Part shown: one piece after another, positions 60,401 to 63,459 of the stretch
How positions within the stretch are numbered: position 1 is the first letter of the stretch
Layout: each line of letters begins with the position of its first letter
NCBI RefSeq assembly: GCF_014356525.2
Contig: NC_052505.1
Coordinates: forward strand, 19,633,318-19,697,317
Reading direction: 5' to 3'
DNA length: 64,000 nucleotides
Source of the DNA: Nilaparvata lugens
Taxonomy: Eukaryota; Arthropoda; Insecta; Hemiptera; Delphacidae
Notes under the pieces: generated by a model
The model's input: only the letters and a program-made list of their open reading frames with translations
The model's database searches: none
What the model was told of the DNA's origin: nothing
Translations under genes and position numbers: made by a program

Positions 60401-63089
60401 TTTACGGAGTTGATAGCTGACATTATATGTGATCCTTAAGCCTCAATGTTTTCTTATACTTTTGTTGAAGAATTTGAGCATTTCCTTCATCCATTTATTA
60501 TTTTTACATTAAATTATATACAAAAAAAAAAATAGATAATAAACAAACTAATTTCTCTTATGTGCATTACTGTAGAATGTTGATCCCATCTGAGTTTTAG
60601 AACAAGTACAAAGTACATATTGAATGAAAAAGACTGAGAAATTGTCAAAAACCACAGATACTTAGAAAGACCGGTTCCGGTTATTACACCATTGTCAATC
60701 TCTGATAAACTGTATCATAGTTTGACAATGGTGTAACAACCGAAACCGGTCTTTCTAAGTATCAATAAATCTGTGATAAAGTATCTTTATCTCTGATAAA
60801 CTCTATCAGAGTTTAACAATGGTGTAACAACCGAAACCGGTCTTTCTAAGTATCAATAAATCTGTGGTTTTTGACAATTTCTTAGTCTTTTTCATTCAAT
60901 ATGAATAATTACCACAATATAAACTTTTCAACTACACAAAAATACACAGTACATAGTTGAACTTACACCTCAGCAGTTACCCTGAATCCTCTCCCTGAAC
61001 ACGCATAAATGTTGACTGTATGCAGTTGGTGCTAATTGTATTTGAATTGGTATTTGAACCGAAGAAGGGAGATGCTTACCGAAGAACACCAGATTGGGTG
61101 GGGGGGGGGAGAATGGAATGTGTTTTCGTTGGCCGCCAAATAAGAGGGTTGGATGGGATAGTTGTTTTCGACGGAGTCTGTTGGCGCTGGCTGTTTGTTG
61201 TGTCGTGCCGGTGTTTGATCGGATGACGGAGACAAACAGGTGTGAGCGACATCGGTGGTGGTTTTCCCGGTGCGCTTTCCCTCAGTGGAAAGCTTCGGTG
61301 GGAGTTTCCCGAGTGATGAGTAACGCGCGTGTTCCTTTGACGCTCTCTTGGTCAACTGCATCCAAACAGACACTGACCAGACTCGGCCAGTCACCATGGA
61401 AACACCGTGACAATAAAGAGACAGTCGATGGGAGAGACTCAGTTGTGGAAAGATATTGAGTGATGAGAAACACTATGTCGTCCAATGGACAAGAAAGAGA
61501 CAGTCGATGGGAGAGACTCCGTTGTGGAAAGATATAGAGCGATGGAGTGATGATAAACACCATGTCGTCTAATGGACAAGAAAGAGAGAGACGATTGGAG
61601 AGTCTCAGTTGTGGAAAGGTATGGAGCGATGGAGTGATGAGAAACACAATGTCGTCCAATGGACAAGAAAGAGACAGTCGATAGGAGAGTCTCAGTTGTG
61701 GAAAGATATAGAGCGATGGTGTGATGTGATGAGATCCACCATGTCGTCCAATGAGCAAGAAAGAGACAGTCGATGAGAGAGCCTCAGTTGTGGAAAGATA
61801 TAGAGCGATGGAGTGATGAGAATCACAATATCGTCCAATGGACAAGAAAGAGACAGTCGATGGGAGTCTCAGCTGTGGAAAGATATAGTGCGATGGAGTG
61901 ATGAGAAACACAATGTCGTCCAATGGACAAGAAAGAGACAGTCGATAGGAGAGACTCAGTTATGGAAAGATATAGAGCGATGGAGACATGAGAAACACCA
62001 TGTCGTCCAATGGACAAGAAAGAGACAGTCAATGGGAGAATCTCAGTTGTGGAAAGATAAAGAGCGATGGAGTGATGAGAAACACCGTATAGGTCCAATG
62101 GATAAGAAAGAGACAGTCGATGGGAGAGTCTCAGTTGTGTGGAAAGATATAGAGCGATGGAGTGATAAGAAACACCATGTCGTCCAATGGACAAGAAAGA
62201 GACAGTCGATAGGAGAGTCACAGTTGTGGAAAGATATAGAGCGATGGAGTGATGAGAAACACCGTGTCGTCCAATGGAAAAGAGAGAGACAGTCGATAGG
62301 AGAGTCACAGTTGTGGAAAGATAATTATAGAGTGATAGGGTGATATAGTGAGGTCCACGTTATGATGGCAGTACTTGATTTACATTGGTTTTGCTATCCT
62401 TGTCTATCATTCGACAAAGCAGGTAGTGCTATCCTTTTCTAGCTCCGAAATGTTGCCAGATCGTCTTCTTACAATATAGAAATGTGATTGATAACAAAAT
62501 ATTCAAATCACATTAATGTAAATGTATCATTTAATAATTGAAAAATAAATTCTCTTGACGAATTAAATATAATTGGTTATTTGAAACAAAAACGAGCAGT
62601 TAATATTAAATCGAATAAACCGGTATCAGCTATCTTTCATAGAAGGCAGTGGCACGGGAGAGAATCGGCAACGCTGTTTCCCTATCTTTCTTCACTGCCA
62701 TTATAACGTGGACCTAGTATAGTAAAATTCGTGGATTCAGTGAATTAGGAATTTAGGAAATTTCACTATACTACAGTAAAAGTACGTTTGTTCATAACTC
62801 GACTGGCTGAAGTGCCAGGAAATGACGCGACATTAGCATACTCCGATTTAGTTGAATCACGGTACTGAGATTATATGAAGCTACCGAAAATCACACACAA
62901 AAAAGAGTCTGGGGTATTGCAGTACCCCACGCGAGTACTGTAGTGTTGAATTAGATATTGACAATGCAAATTGATTTAATGTGACTTGTTTAGATGATAT
63001 CTTACCTGTTCCCATCCTCCGATTCAGAGAATAGGTCAAATCATTCTGGAGTTCCAGCTCTGGCCGGAATCTGTACCAGATGCTTCGAT
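18165..63089 (-). CDS. dsf: dissatisfaction, orphan nuclear receptor of the NR2E4 group
   Basis: Eight exons on the minus strand splice in phase: 63006-63089 (start), 56650-56730 and 55760-55921 (DNA-binding domain), 33232 to about 33470 (hinge), 26605-26715 (linker), 21090-21173, 19577-19817 and 18165-18418 (ligand-binding domain). The protein starts [20 protein letters not shown]. Zinc cysteines are C12, C15, C29, C32, C48, C58, C68 and C71, with P-box DGCSG and a long D-box (nine residues between C48 and C58). The ligand-binding domain shows [47 protein letters not shown] and the terminal helix region [17 protein letters not shown]. The finger sequence [19 protein letters not shown] separates dsf from tailless and Hr51. 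In flies dsf is a neuronal transcription factor acting in sexual behaviour. The conserved segment expected after MNKD (resembling VQHERGPR) was not found. Confidence 0.93.
18846..18965 (-). mobile_element. tRNA-derived SINE head or tRNA relic
   Basis: On the minus strand, TGGTATAAGGAGCG resembles an A box and GGGTTCGAATCCCACCG a perfect B box and T arm. The anticodon arm does not pair well and there is an extra segment, so I do not call a functional tRNA. It lies in dsf's last intron. Confidence 0.6.
19577..19817 (-). CDS. dsf: dsf exon, ligand-binding domain middle part
   Basis: 80 codons plus one base. Includes [28 protein letters not shown], a variable loop, then [20 protein letters not shown] and [10 protein letters not shown]. 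The donor is GTTAGT. The strong GC content contrasts with the flanking introns. Confidence 0.95.
19920..20287. mobile_element. MITE with GGGCCGGTTTCCGAGCTCGG ends, copy 1
   Basis: GGGCCGGTTTCCGAGCTCGG and TAGTTCTAGACTTTGAACAG are inverted at the right as CTGTTTAAAGTCTAGAACTT and CCGAGCTCGGAAACCGGCCC. Copy 2, interrupted by another element, is at 22593-23220. Confidence 0.88.
20545..20855. mobile_element. MITE with AGCATAAGAAGATATCCCAT ends, copy 1
   Basis: GATAGCATAAGAAGATATCC and ATGGTATAGG are mirrored at the right by CCTATAACGTTGGGTATCTC and CTTATGCTATA. Inner landmarks are CCGGGTGAGAGTGTAAGAAC and CAGCGTCAC-like CAAGCGTCACATAGCTTCA. Other copies are at 38050-38340 and 54960-55240. The next element starts directly at its right edge. 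Confidence 0.75.
20856..21016. mobile_element. MITE with AAGGTGCGTACAGATTTACG ends, copy 2
   Basis: AAGGTGCGTACAGATTTTCG with CGCGCCGCGAACACGCGAA at the left, and GCTCGTGTTCGCGGCGCGTA with TCTGTTCGCACCTTT at the right. It lies about 75 bp from a dsf exon. Confidence 0.85.
21090..21173 (-). CDS. dsf: dsf exon, ligand-binding domain helix 3 region
   Basis: 28 codons, [20 protein letters not shown], then QTLSKRDQ, in phase 0 on both sides. This is the signature region of the nuclear receptor ligand-binding domain. A hairpin MITE (21289-21480) lies about 115 bp upstream in the preceding intron. Confidence 0.95.
21289..21480. mobile_element. Hairpin MITE with CACTACCTCCGTAAACAGAG ends, copy 2
   Basis: The outer ends CACTACCTCCGTAAACAGAG and GCTTTGTTACGGAGGTAGTG are complete here. 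The inner arms are GTGACGTCAGCACAGGTAGG and CCTGTGCTGACGTCAC. This copy defines the full element; the 14.9 kb copy has lost its left end. Confidence 0.85.
21806..22155. mobile_element. MITE, TAGTGAGG family, copy 5
   Basis: The left end is GTAGTGAGGCCCACGGTATA. Internal landmarks include GATTCTTCGCCTTGC, GGCAACGTTGCGGAGCTAGA and CGCTTTGTCAAACGATAGAC. The right terminus is eroded. Confidence 0.7.
22593..23220. mobile_element. MITE with GGGCCGGTTTCYGAGCTCGG ends, copy 2, interrupted
   Basis: The left end AAGGGCCGGTTTCTGAGCTC and the right end CCCGAGCTTGGAAACCAGCC flank a separate insert at about 22640-23095. The insert begins with TATTCATATTGAATGAAAAA and AAGACCGGTTTTGGTTATTA, sequences also found in the inverted element at 60620-60930. 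Confidence 0.7.
23337..23545. mobile_element. Hairpin MITE with TTAGGCGGGATGCACATCGG ends
   Basis: TTAGGCGGGATGCACATCGG with AGAAACGCGTTTCGTGAA pairs with TTCACGAAATGCGTTTATCC and GGTGTGCATCCCGCCTTAA. Single copy in this window. Confidence 0.8.
23922..24065. mobile_element. MITE fragment of the AAGGTGCGTACAG family
   Basis: The left end AAGGTGCGTACAAATTTACG and the central hairpin are present. The right end stops at GAATTGCTCG and runs into a duplicated ATTAAAAATGAA. It is truncated. Confidence 0.7.
24115..24502. mobile_element. MITE, TAGTGAGG family, copy 6
   Basis: The left end is degraded (AGTAAAATCCAAGTTATGAT) and the right end is ATATAATGTGGATCTTTCTA. The interior landmarks are clear (CGACAACGTTGCAGAGGTAG). 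Confidence 0.7.
24503..26045. other. dsf intron segment without recognised gene or element
   Basis: AT-rich, with a short AAAGGAAAATACAATTG-type tandem repeat near 24560-24640 and a twice-repeated TGTCGGACCGTG motif at about 24950 and 25035. A 121-codon open frame on the minus strand (24921-25286) shows no family features. Confidence 0.4.
26046..26290. mobile_element. MITE with GTGATCACATTGAATGC ends, copy 2
   Basis: ATGATCACATTGAATGCGTA at the left and ATATATGCATTCAATGTGAT at the right. It is the same family as the element in CHORDC1 intron 4. It ends about 315 bp from a dsf exon. Confidence 0.8.
26605..26715 (-). CDS. dsf: dsf linker exon before the ligand-binding domain
   Basis: 37 codons between a TATTTGCCAG acceptor and a GTGAGT donor, phase 0 on both sides. 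Encodes [20 protein letters not shown], then a Pro-rich part, and ends SPTWEVLQ. Fly dsf has the similar WEMLQ directly before ETTARLL, which is how the next exon begins here. Confidence 0.88.
26740..28490. other. dsf intron segment, no gene seen
   Basis: Low-complexity AT-rich DNA with a 3'-end-like TTTATTATTATTTTTATTTA patch near 27020 and a possible hAT-like end (GTTATCAAAGTCTCAGCCAC) at 27737. I see no coding or RNA gene. Confidence 0.4.
28500..29290 (+). repeat. Interspersed repeat ending in GTGAGTGAGT/CAGTCAGTCA and a TATA run
   Basis: Three diverged internal units of about 120 bp contain TTCAAATTCCTTCTAACACA and GCAGATTTTGGGTGTAT-like motifs. They are followed by GGGCCAACTGAACAAACCTA, GTTTTTGGTCCGGTAGATTT, the GTGAGTGAGT/CAGTCAGTCA tract and GCCATTTCGCTTTTATATAT. 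The same end occurs inverted at 31840-32370. Confidence 0.75.
29770..30015. repeat. (GT)n microsatellite with GCGC interruptions
   Basis: Two long TG-rich tracts (near 29780-29820 and 29935-30010) with GTGCGCGCG interruptions. The alternating purine-pyrimidine sequence is a potential Z-DNA former. Confidence 0.85.
30236..31130. repeat. Satellite-like tandem array, 196-bp unit, about 4.6 copies
   Basis: The start GTGAAAATTGTTGG recurs near 30237, 30435, 30631, 30827 and 31023. Each unit contains CAGATGCATTCTT, TTTCCCCCTCTTTTTTCCAG, CACACCATATCATTTTA and TTGCATTGTTACTGTTATTG. The units are very similar, so amplification is recent. It lies between the inverted copies of the repeat at 28.5-29.3 and 31.8-32.4 kb. 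Confidence 0.92.
31655..31793. repeat. Short inverted repeat with AGCAGTCTGATTTTCTATGA ends
   Basis: AGCAGTCTGATTTTCTATGA with TTAAAAAAGC pairs with GGCTTTTAATCATATAAATC and AGACTGCTAT. It is probably a small hairpin transposon. Confidence 0.6.
31840..32370 (-). repeat. Inverted copy of the TATA/GAGT/CAGT-ended repeat
   Basis: It begins with a TA run, then AAAGCGAAATGGCACTCACT, the CTGACTGACT tract, ATCTACCGGACCAAAAACGT and GCCCTTTAGAGGCGCACTAA. It is the reverse complement of 28.5-29.3 kb, with diverged internal units. Confidence 0.75.
33232..33470 (-). CDS. dsf: dsf hinge exon, Gln- and Pro-rich
   Basis: The reading frame has [20 protein letters not shown], a Pro-rich stretch ([16 protein letters not shown]) and ends [12 protein letters not shown] at a GTAATG donor in phase 0. 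That ending matches the segment before the ligand-binding domain in dsf proteins (L-S-x-x-K-C-Q). The 3' boundary is firm. The 5' boundary is not: at about 33471 the sequence becomes the end of a truncated MITE, with no good acceptor. The exon probably once extended further. Confidence 0.8.
33471..33535. mobile_element. Truncated MITE end abutting the dsf hinge exon
   Basis: CAGATATACGCGCCGCGAAC and ATGAGCAATTCACTTTTAAT match one end of the AAGGTGCGTACAG family, but the first 8-9 terminal bases are missing and replaced by exon sequence. The distal side breaks off after GCTGATTATATATGTTATTG. Confidence 0.75.
33617..33712. repeat. (TA)n tract
   Basis: About 95 bp of alternating TA with single-base slips. 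It is hard to assemble, and probably variable in length. Confidence 0.95.
34897..35576. mobile_element. MITE, TAGTGAGG family, copy 7, with two inserts
   Basis: The ends are GTAGTGAGGTTCACGTTATA and CATTATAACGTGGACCTGAC. One insert (about 34955-35150) resembles a retroposon 3' end (AGGCTTTAAGCCCAAAACTG). Another (about 35425-35510) begins with repeated GAATT and CTTTATTGTCGTTAAACAC. Confidence 0.75.
36785..36848. repeat. (AAT)n microsatellite
   Basis: About 60 bp of AATAATAAT. It directly precedes a fragment (36838-36945) of the ACGAAAATCC element family found at 45.1, 45.9 and 63.2 kb. Confidence 0.95.
36838..36945. mobile_element. Single arm of the ACGAAAATCC-AATTAAATGCTG element family
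   Basis: ACGAAAATCCAAATTAAATG, then CACCCCGAAGACTTCTGCTA and GACAACAGGGTAAACAGCTA, without the matching inverted arm. Confidence 0.65.
37370..37573. mobile_element. Hairpin MITE with TAGCCACCTCTAATACAAGG ends
   Basis: TAGCCACCTCTAATACAAGG, CCTACGATATTGCAACGTCG and CAGTGTAGGCCT are mirrored almost perfectly by AGGCCTACACTGCGACGTTG and CTTGTATTAGAGGTGGCTA. The arms of about 70 bp look young. Confidence 0.88.
37795..37955. mobile_element. Diverged MITE related to the AAGGTGCGTACAG family
   Basis: GATGCGTACAAACCTGAGCG with ACGCGCTGATATTCATCAGC at the left, and CAGCTGATGAAAAGCAAAAT with ATAAGTCTGTACGAACC at the right. A further half element with similar arms is at 37685-37770. Confidence 0.6.
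38050..38340. mobile_element. MITE with AAGTAGATATCCCATGGTAT ends, copy 2
   Basis: AAGTAGATATCCCATGGTAT at the left pairs with CCATGGGATATCTACTTATG at the right. The internal GGTGAGAGTGTATGAACGGC and CAGCGTCACACAGCTTCA identify the family of 20.5 kb. Confidence 0.78.
38460..39180. other. GC-richer non-coding island in the large dsf intron
   Basis: Markedly richer in G and C than the surroundings, with CGCTGCGCTGCGTCTC, GGTGGGTGGGGGGGAAG and a GAGA tract. I found no splice-bounded coding frame and no repeat partner in the window. It could be regulatory or an unrecognised exon. Confidence 0.3.
39410..39612. mobile_element. Hairpin MITE, ATTAACACACTTTTTTCTAT arms
   Basis: ATTAACACACTTTTTTCTAT, ACAGTCAAATATTTAAGTAA and ATAATCAAATTCTT are mirrored by AAGAATTTGATTATTTACTT, AAATATTTGACTGCATGTCG and ATAGAAAAAAGTGTGTTTAC. 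Confidence 0.8.
41231..43078 (-). CDS. Reverse transcriptase ORF of the LINE
   Basis: 615 codons without a stop. Reverse transcriptase blocks in order: [36 protein letters not shown], the motif A aspartate in [14 protein letters not shown], motif [21 protein letters not shown] and the catalytic [12 protein letters not shown]. The thumb and a C-terminal domain follow. Activity would prime reverse transcription at a nick. The first methionine is not a true start; the frame continues from the upstream fragment after a frameshift. Confidence 0.88.
   Translation of the reverse strand: MYEAGKDNKKMWKVIKDATDSKSKTKMKLNAIKIDDRIFNLKENPETVLNHMNNFFTNVGEEMAETIIDSLRKPLDQIISQYKPVTRALHSIYFHPVTEDELLEAISSLRNDSAPGLDGINNRTLKSIKNVIVKPLIHIFNLSLSKGIFPKAMKETCVRPLHKGGDKTNATNYRPISLISNISKILEKLVKKRLVNYMEKNNLLSRNQFGFREGRSTEDAVLELSNFVTDKLENNKKCAAVFLDLAKAFDTVNHSLLLKKLEAMGIRGVPLAWFRSYLCDRRQKVKVEEHLSSEGTMKFGIPQGTVLGPILYLAYANELCSIKIRGRVIAFADDTCILFEGNTWEEVFNLAQEELIKVDKWLRENLLTVNATKTKFLAFSLTERTRPPDSSIILHHCGSTNNPCDCPSIQQVNEIKYLGTIVDNKFKWDKHINLSITRIRKLLYKFYQLRKILNYETLKTVYFSLVQSILRYVIIIWGATNFTHVEPLYKLQKRILKIIGFKENQFPTNILFKDSKVLSVRQLYIQAIITRMRRNNEHIRLADHNHQTRQRNTYSIVPRMNTTFGQRNYTYLGPKIYNSIPSYIREEFNRHRFKKSLFSWLVDIGVENCENLVRL
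43036..43662 (-). pseudogene. End of the LINE endonuclease domain, out of frame with the RT
   Basis: 208 codons. [10 protein letters not shown] and [11 protein letters not shown] match the last motifs of an APE-type endonuclease (the conserved SDH-like aspartate-histidine). The rest is the linker to the RT. The frame ends at TAA just after the point where the RT frame begins; the overlapping 43 bases show a single-base frameshift near 43080-43100. The start of the domain is missing. Confidence 0.75.
45085..45840. mobile_element. Inverted-repeat element, ACGAAAATCC family, with (CA)n core
   Basis: The left arm AAACGAAAATCCCAATTAAA, CTTCTGCTACTGCAAATATT and GAAATTCGATGAGCGCTACT is inverted at the right as TAGCGCTCATCGAATTTCCA and ATTGGGATTTTCGTTTAATA. 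The core has a (CA)n tract (45456-45536) and a B-box-like TTCCCGGGCTGAC. No transposase. Confidence 0.75.
45456..45536. repeat. (CA)n microsatellite
   Basis: About 80 bp of CA/CACACT with two interruptions, in the middle of the inverted-repeat element. Confidence 0.95.
45920..46392. mobile_element. Inverted-repeat element, ACGAAAATCC family, second copy with tRNA-like segment
   Basis: The arms AACGAAAATCCTAAATAAAT and ATTTATTTAGGATTTTCGTT are inverted around a core. At 46050-46140 the minus strand reads GTGTGAGGGTGAGC and GGTTCGATTCCCGGGCTGG, which resembles tRNA A and B boxes. The element lies directly beside the 45.1 kb copy. Confidence 0.75.
47491..47938. mobile_element. MITE, TAGTGAGG family, copy 8, with internal duplication
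   Basis: The ends CTATAGTGAGGTCCACGTTA and TATAACGTGGACCTCACTAT are almost perfect. A segment of about 60 bp with GTGTGGAATTAATAATTAAT and CAAAATATTTCGTCTTGATT is present twice in tandem. Confidence 0.88.
48436..48492. repeat. (ATC)n microsatellite
   Basis: About 19 copies of CAT/ATC, followed by TCCTTACAAGGATTAGGC. Confidence 0.95.
49680..49860. repeat. Two-copy direct repeat, about 90 bp
   Basis: CTTGTGAAAATGAAAATACA, then GGTGTTGAAAGCTCTGCATC and GGCTAAACCTGAA, occur twice. Confidence 0.8.
50151..50993. mobile_element. MITE, TAGTGAGG family, copy 9, long form
   Basis: The ends CTATAGTGAGGTCCACGTTA and CATTATAATGTGGACCTCAC flank an interior of about 840 bp, twice the usual length. It keeps the family's ends and some landmarks (AGCGAGAGAGAGATAGTGCT). 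Confidence 0.8.
51434..51600. mobile_element. MITE of the AAGGTGCGTACAG family, copy 4
   Basis: AGGTGCGTACAGATTTACGC with TCCGCGAACATGAACAATTC at the left, and TTGCTTATGTTCGCGGCGCG with TATATCTGTACGCACCTTAA at the right. Confidence 0.88.
52765..53178. mobile_element. MITE with GATGTGGAAAGCAAATAGGG ends
   Basis: GATGTGGAAAGCAAATAGGG with ACCAGTTGTC at the left and ACAACTGGTCCCTTTTCGCT with TTCCACATC at the right. A minus-strand frame of 104 codons inside has no family features. Confidence 0.75.
53311..53803. mobile_element. MITE, TAGTGAGG family, copy 10, with retroposon-like insert
   Basis: The ends ATAGTGAGGTTCAACTTATA and CTATTATAACGTCGACCTCA enclose the usual interior plus a segment of about 95 bp starting with repeated AATTC and TTTCTTTATTCCAATACAAA. 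Confidence 0.8.
54785..54895 (-). mobile_element. tRNA-derived SINE head
   Basis: On the minus strand, GTGGTGTAGTGGATATAGAG (A box) and GGGTTCAAACCCGGAT (B box) are spaced as in a tRNA. The acceptor stem does not pair, so it is SINE-like rather than a tRNA gene. Confidence 0.6.
54960..55240. mobile_element. MITE with AGCATAGAAAGATA/ATATCTTCTTATAC ends, copy 3
   Basis: ACAGAGAAAATATAGCATAG at the left and CTATATTTTCTCTATGGTTC at the right, with CCGGGTGAGATTGTGAGAAC inside. Its right end lies at the start of the duplications that lead into the dsf zinc-finger exon. Confidence 0.7.
55200..55740. repeat. Tandem duplications downstream of the dsf zinc-finger exon, with partial exon copy
   Basis: GATATCTTCTTATACTAT and TCTCTATGGTTCTA occur twice (about 55200 and 55315). 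AAGAGAAAAG and GAGATCTCTGTG with GACTCCCAACTCT occur three to four times. At about 55441-55507 is a near copy of the exon's 3' end and donor: its minus strand encodes [10 protein letters not shown] followed by GTGAGC. Confidence 0.8.
55454..55507 (-). pseudogene. Partial copy of the dsf second zinc-finger exon (3' end)
   Basis: The minus strand reads AAGTGCTTTCAGTCTGCCAT, then GAACAAACAC, then G|GTGAGC, closely matching the real exon's end ([10 protein letters not shown] and donor). The copy diverges completely upstream of the Lys codon, so the cysteine-rich part is absent. It is not a usable exon. Confidence 0.75.
55760..55921 (-). CDS. dsf: dsf exon, P-box and second zinc finger
   Basis: Encodes [20 protein letters not shown], then the second-finger core [20 protein letters not shown], ending MNKD plus one base at a GTGAGT donor. 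Decayed partial copies of its two ends lie in tandem duplications on either side (see 55200-55740 and 56000-56545). Confidence 0.97.
56000..56545. repeat. Tandem duplications upstream of the dsf zinc-finger exon (about 245-bp unit)
   Basis: AAGCTTGAAAAGAGTTTTCC, AGAGATATATTCTGAAGGAA and TAGTGACAAAATAATTTATA repeat at about 56010 and 56258, with a third partial copy ending at about 56545. The unit also contains a decayed version of the exon's 5' end: minus strand GTGCAG|GCTGTTCC against the real TTGTAG|GTTGTTCG. Confidence 0.8.
56650..56730 (-). CDS. dsf: dsf exon, first zinc finger
   Basis: Encodes [20 protein letters not shown], then GIYSCD, with the four cysteines of finger 1. The acceptor is TTATTTCCAG and the donor GTAAGA. 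It is split in the Gly codon before the P-box. Confidence 0.95.
56900..57145 (+). pseudogene. Non-LTR reverse transcriptase relic
   Basis: The plus strand, read with one frame change, gives [20 protein letters not shown] (motif B), then [18 protein letters not shown] (motif C), then RTWEEA and [13 protein letters not shown]. The downstream sequence degenerates. It is a different, older insertion than the 41-43.7 kb LINE. Confidence 0.78.
58030..58965. repeat. Tandem array, 182-bp unit, four to five copies
   Basis: CTATCGAGTAGGAATGATCC recurs near 58057, 58239, 58421, 58602 and, after a short foreign insert, 58851. Each unit contains GACGCAACACGACGTGACAT and CTAGATGAGTTGATATCATA. A single inverted copy of part of the unit lies at 59180-59275. 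Confidence 0.9.
59180..59275. repeat. Inverted partial copy of the 182-bp unit
   Basis: AACTCATCCAGCAGACTCAC, CGTCATGTCACGT and TTTACGACGAACCTAAATCA with TTCCATGTTGAATGGGATC read as the reverse complement of the array unit. Together with the array this forms the two arms of an inverted-repeat element. Confidence 0.75.
59340..59910. other. GC-richer intron island with GAGA tract
   Basis: AGAGAGAGAGAGAGTGGAAG and a C-rich part (ACCCCTACCCCTCCGCCCAC). No convincing exon or repeat partner. Possible GAGA-factor-type sites, which is inference only. Confidence 0.3.
60168..60297. mobile_element. Hairpin MITE with GGTTGCACAAAAGCCTGTCA ends, copy 2
   Basis: CGGTTGCACAAAAGCCTGTC and CTAATCATGAAGCTTT pair with AAAGCTTTCATGATTGG and CAGACATTTGTGCAACCGGG. 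Family of the element at 17.9 kb. Confidence 0.8.
60620..60930. mobile_element. Inverted-repeat element with AATGAAAAAGACT ends
   Basis: TATTGAATGAAAAAGACTGA with TTGTCAAAAACCACAGATAC at the left, and TCTGTGGTTTTTGACAATTT with CTTAGTCTTTTTCATTCAAT at the right. The inner AGACCGGTTCCGGTTATTAC occurs inverted twice. A related half is inserted at about 22640-22760. Confidence 0.75.
61410..62340. repeat. Tandem array, about 86-bp unit, ten to eleven copies
   Basis: AAGAAAGAGACAGTCGATGG, GAGAGTCTCAGTTGTGGAAA and GATATAGAGCGATGGAGTGA recur with ATGTCGTCCAATGGAC. Copy spacing ranges from about 85 to 93 bp. Long open frames on both strands (up to 213 codons) are products of the repeat. The array ends directly at a TAGTGAGG-family MITE. 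Confidence 0.92.
62344..62722. mobile_element. MITE, TAGTGAGG family, copy 11
   Basis: ATAGTGAGGTCCACGTTATG at the left and ATTATAACGTGGACCTAGTA at the right, with TGCTATCCTTGTCTATCATT and AGAATCGGCAACG inside. It lies in the first visible dsf intron. Confidence 0.85.
63006..63089 (-). CDS. dsf: dsf exon with start codon
   Basis: It has a TTTGATTGCAG acceptor and a GTAAGA donor. The ATG at 63013-63015 begins MGT|G, exactly the start remembered for fly dsf ([16 protein letters not shown]). The exon's first 74 bases are 5' UTR, although the frame stays open upstream. Because it begins with a splice acceptor, at least one more 5' exon and the promoter lie to the right of, or beyond, this point. 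Confidence 0.8.
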
Positions 63090-63169
63090 CTGCAATCAAA
63101 TGACAATTTTATCCTGTCAAAAATACATCTGACCACTCCTAATCAGATGGTAATTGCATTTGTTCAAAT

Positions 63170-63455
63170 GCTGATTAATGAATCATTATTATTAAACGAA
63201 AATCCCAATTAAATGCTGTAAATCACCCCGAAGAGTTCTGCTACTGCAAATATTGACAACAGGGTAAATGATGAGCGTTACTATACAAAAATTACTGGGT
63301 ACTGGGTTTGATTCCCGGGCTGACAAATAATTTTTGTATGGTAGCGCTCATCGTATTTCCATCTAGCTGTTTACCCTGTTGTCAAAATTTGCAGTAGCAA
63401 AAGTCGTCGGGGTAATTTACAACATTTAATTGGGATTTTCGTCTAATAATAGTCA
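63170..63455. mobile_element. Inverted-repeat element, ACGAAAATCC family, third copy
   Basis: AAACGAAAATCCCAATTAAA with CACCCCGAAGAGTTCTGCTA at the left, and TAGCTGTTTACCCTGTTGTC with AATTGGGATTTTCGTCTAAT at the right. The core has TTTGATTCCCGGGCTGAC. It lies about 80 bp upstream of the dsf start exon. Confidence 0.78.
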
Positions 63456-63459
63456 CTCA

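Noticed and set aside
61282..62343. Long open frames of 213, 176 and 161 codons on both strands
   Set aside because: They come from the 86-bp tandem array, change frame between units and lack splice or start context.
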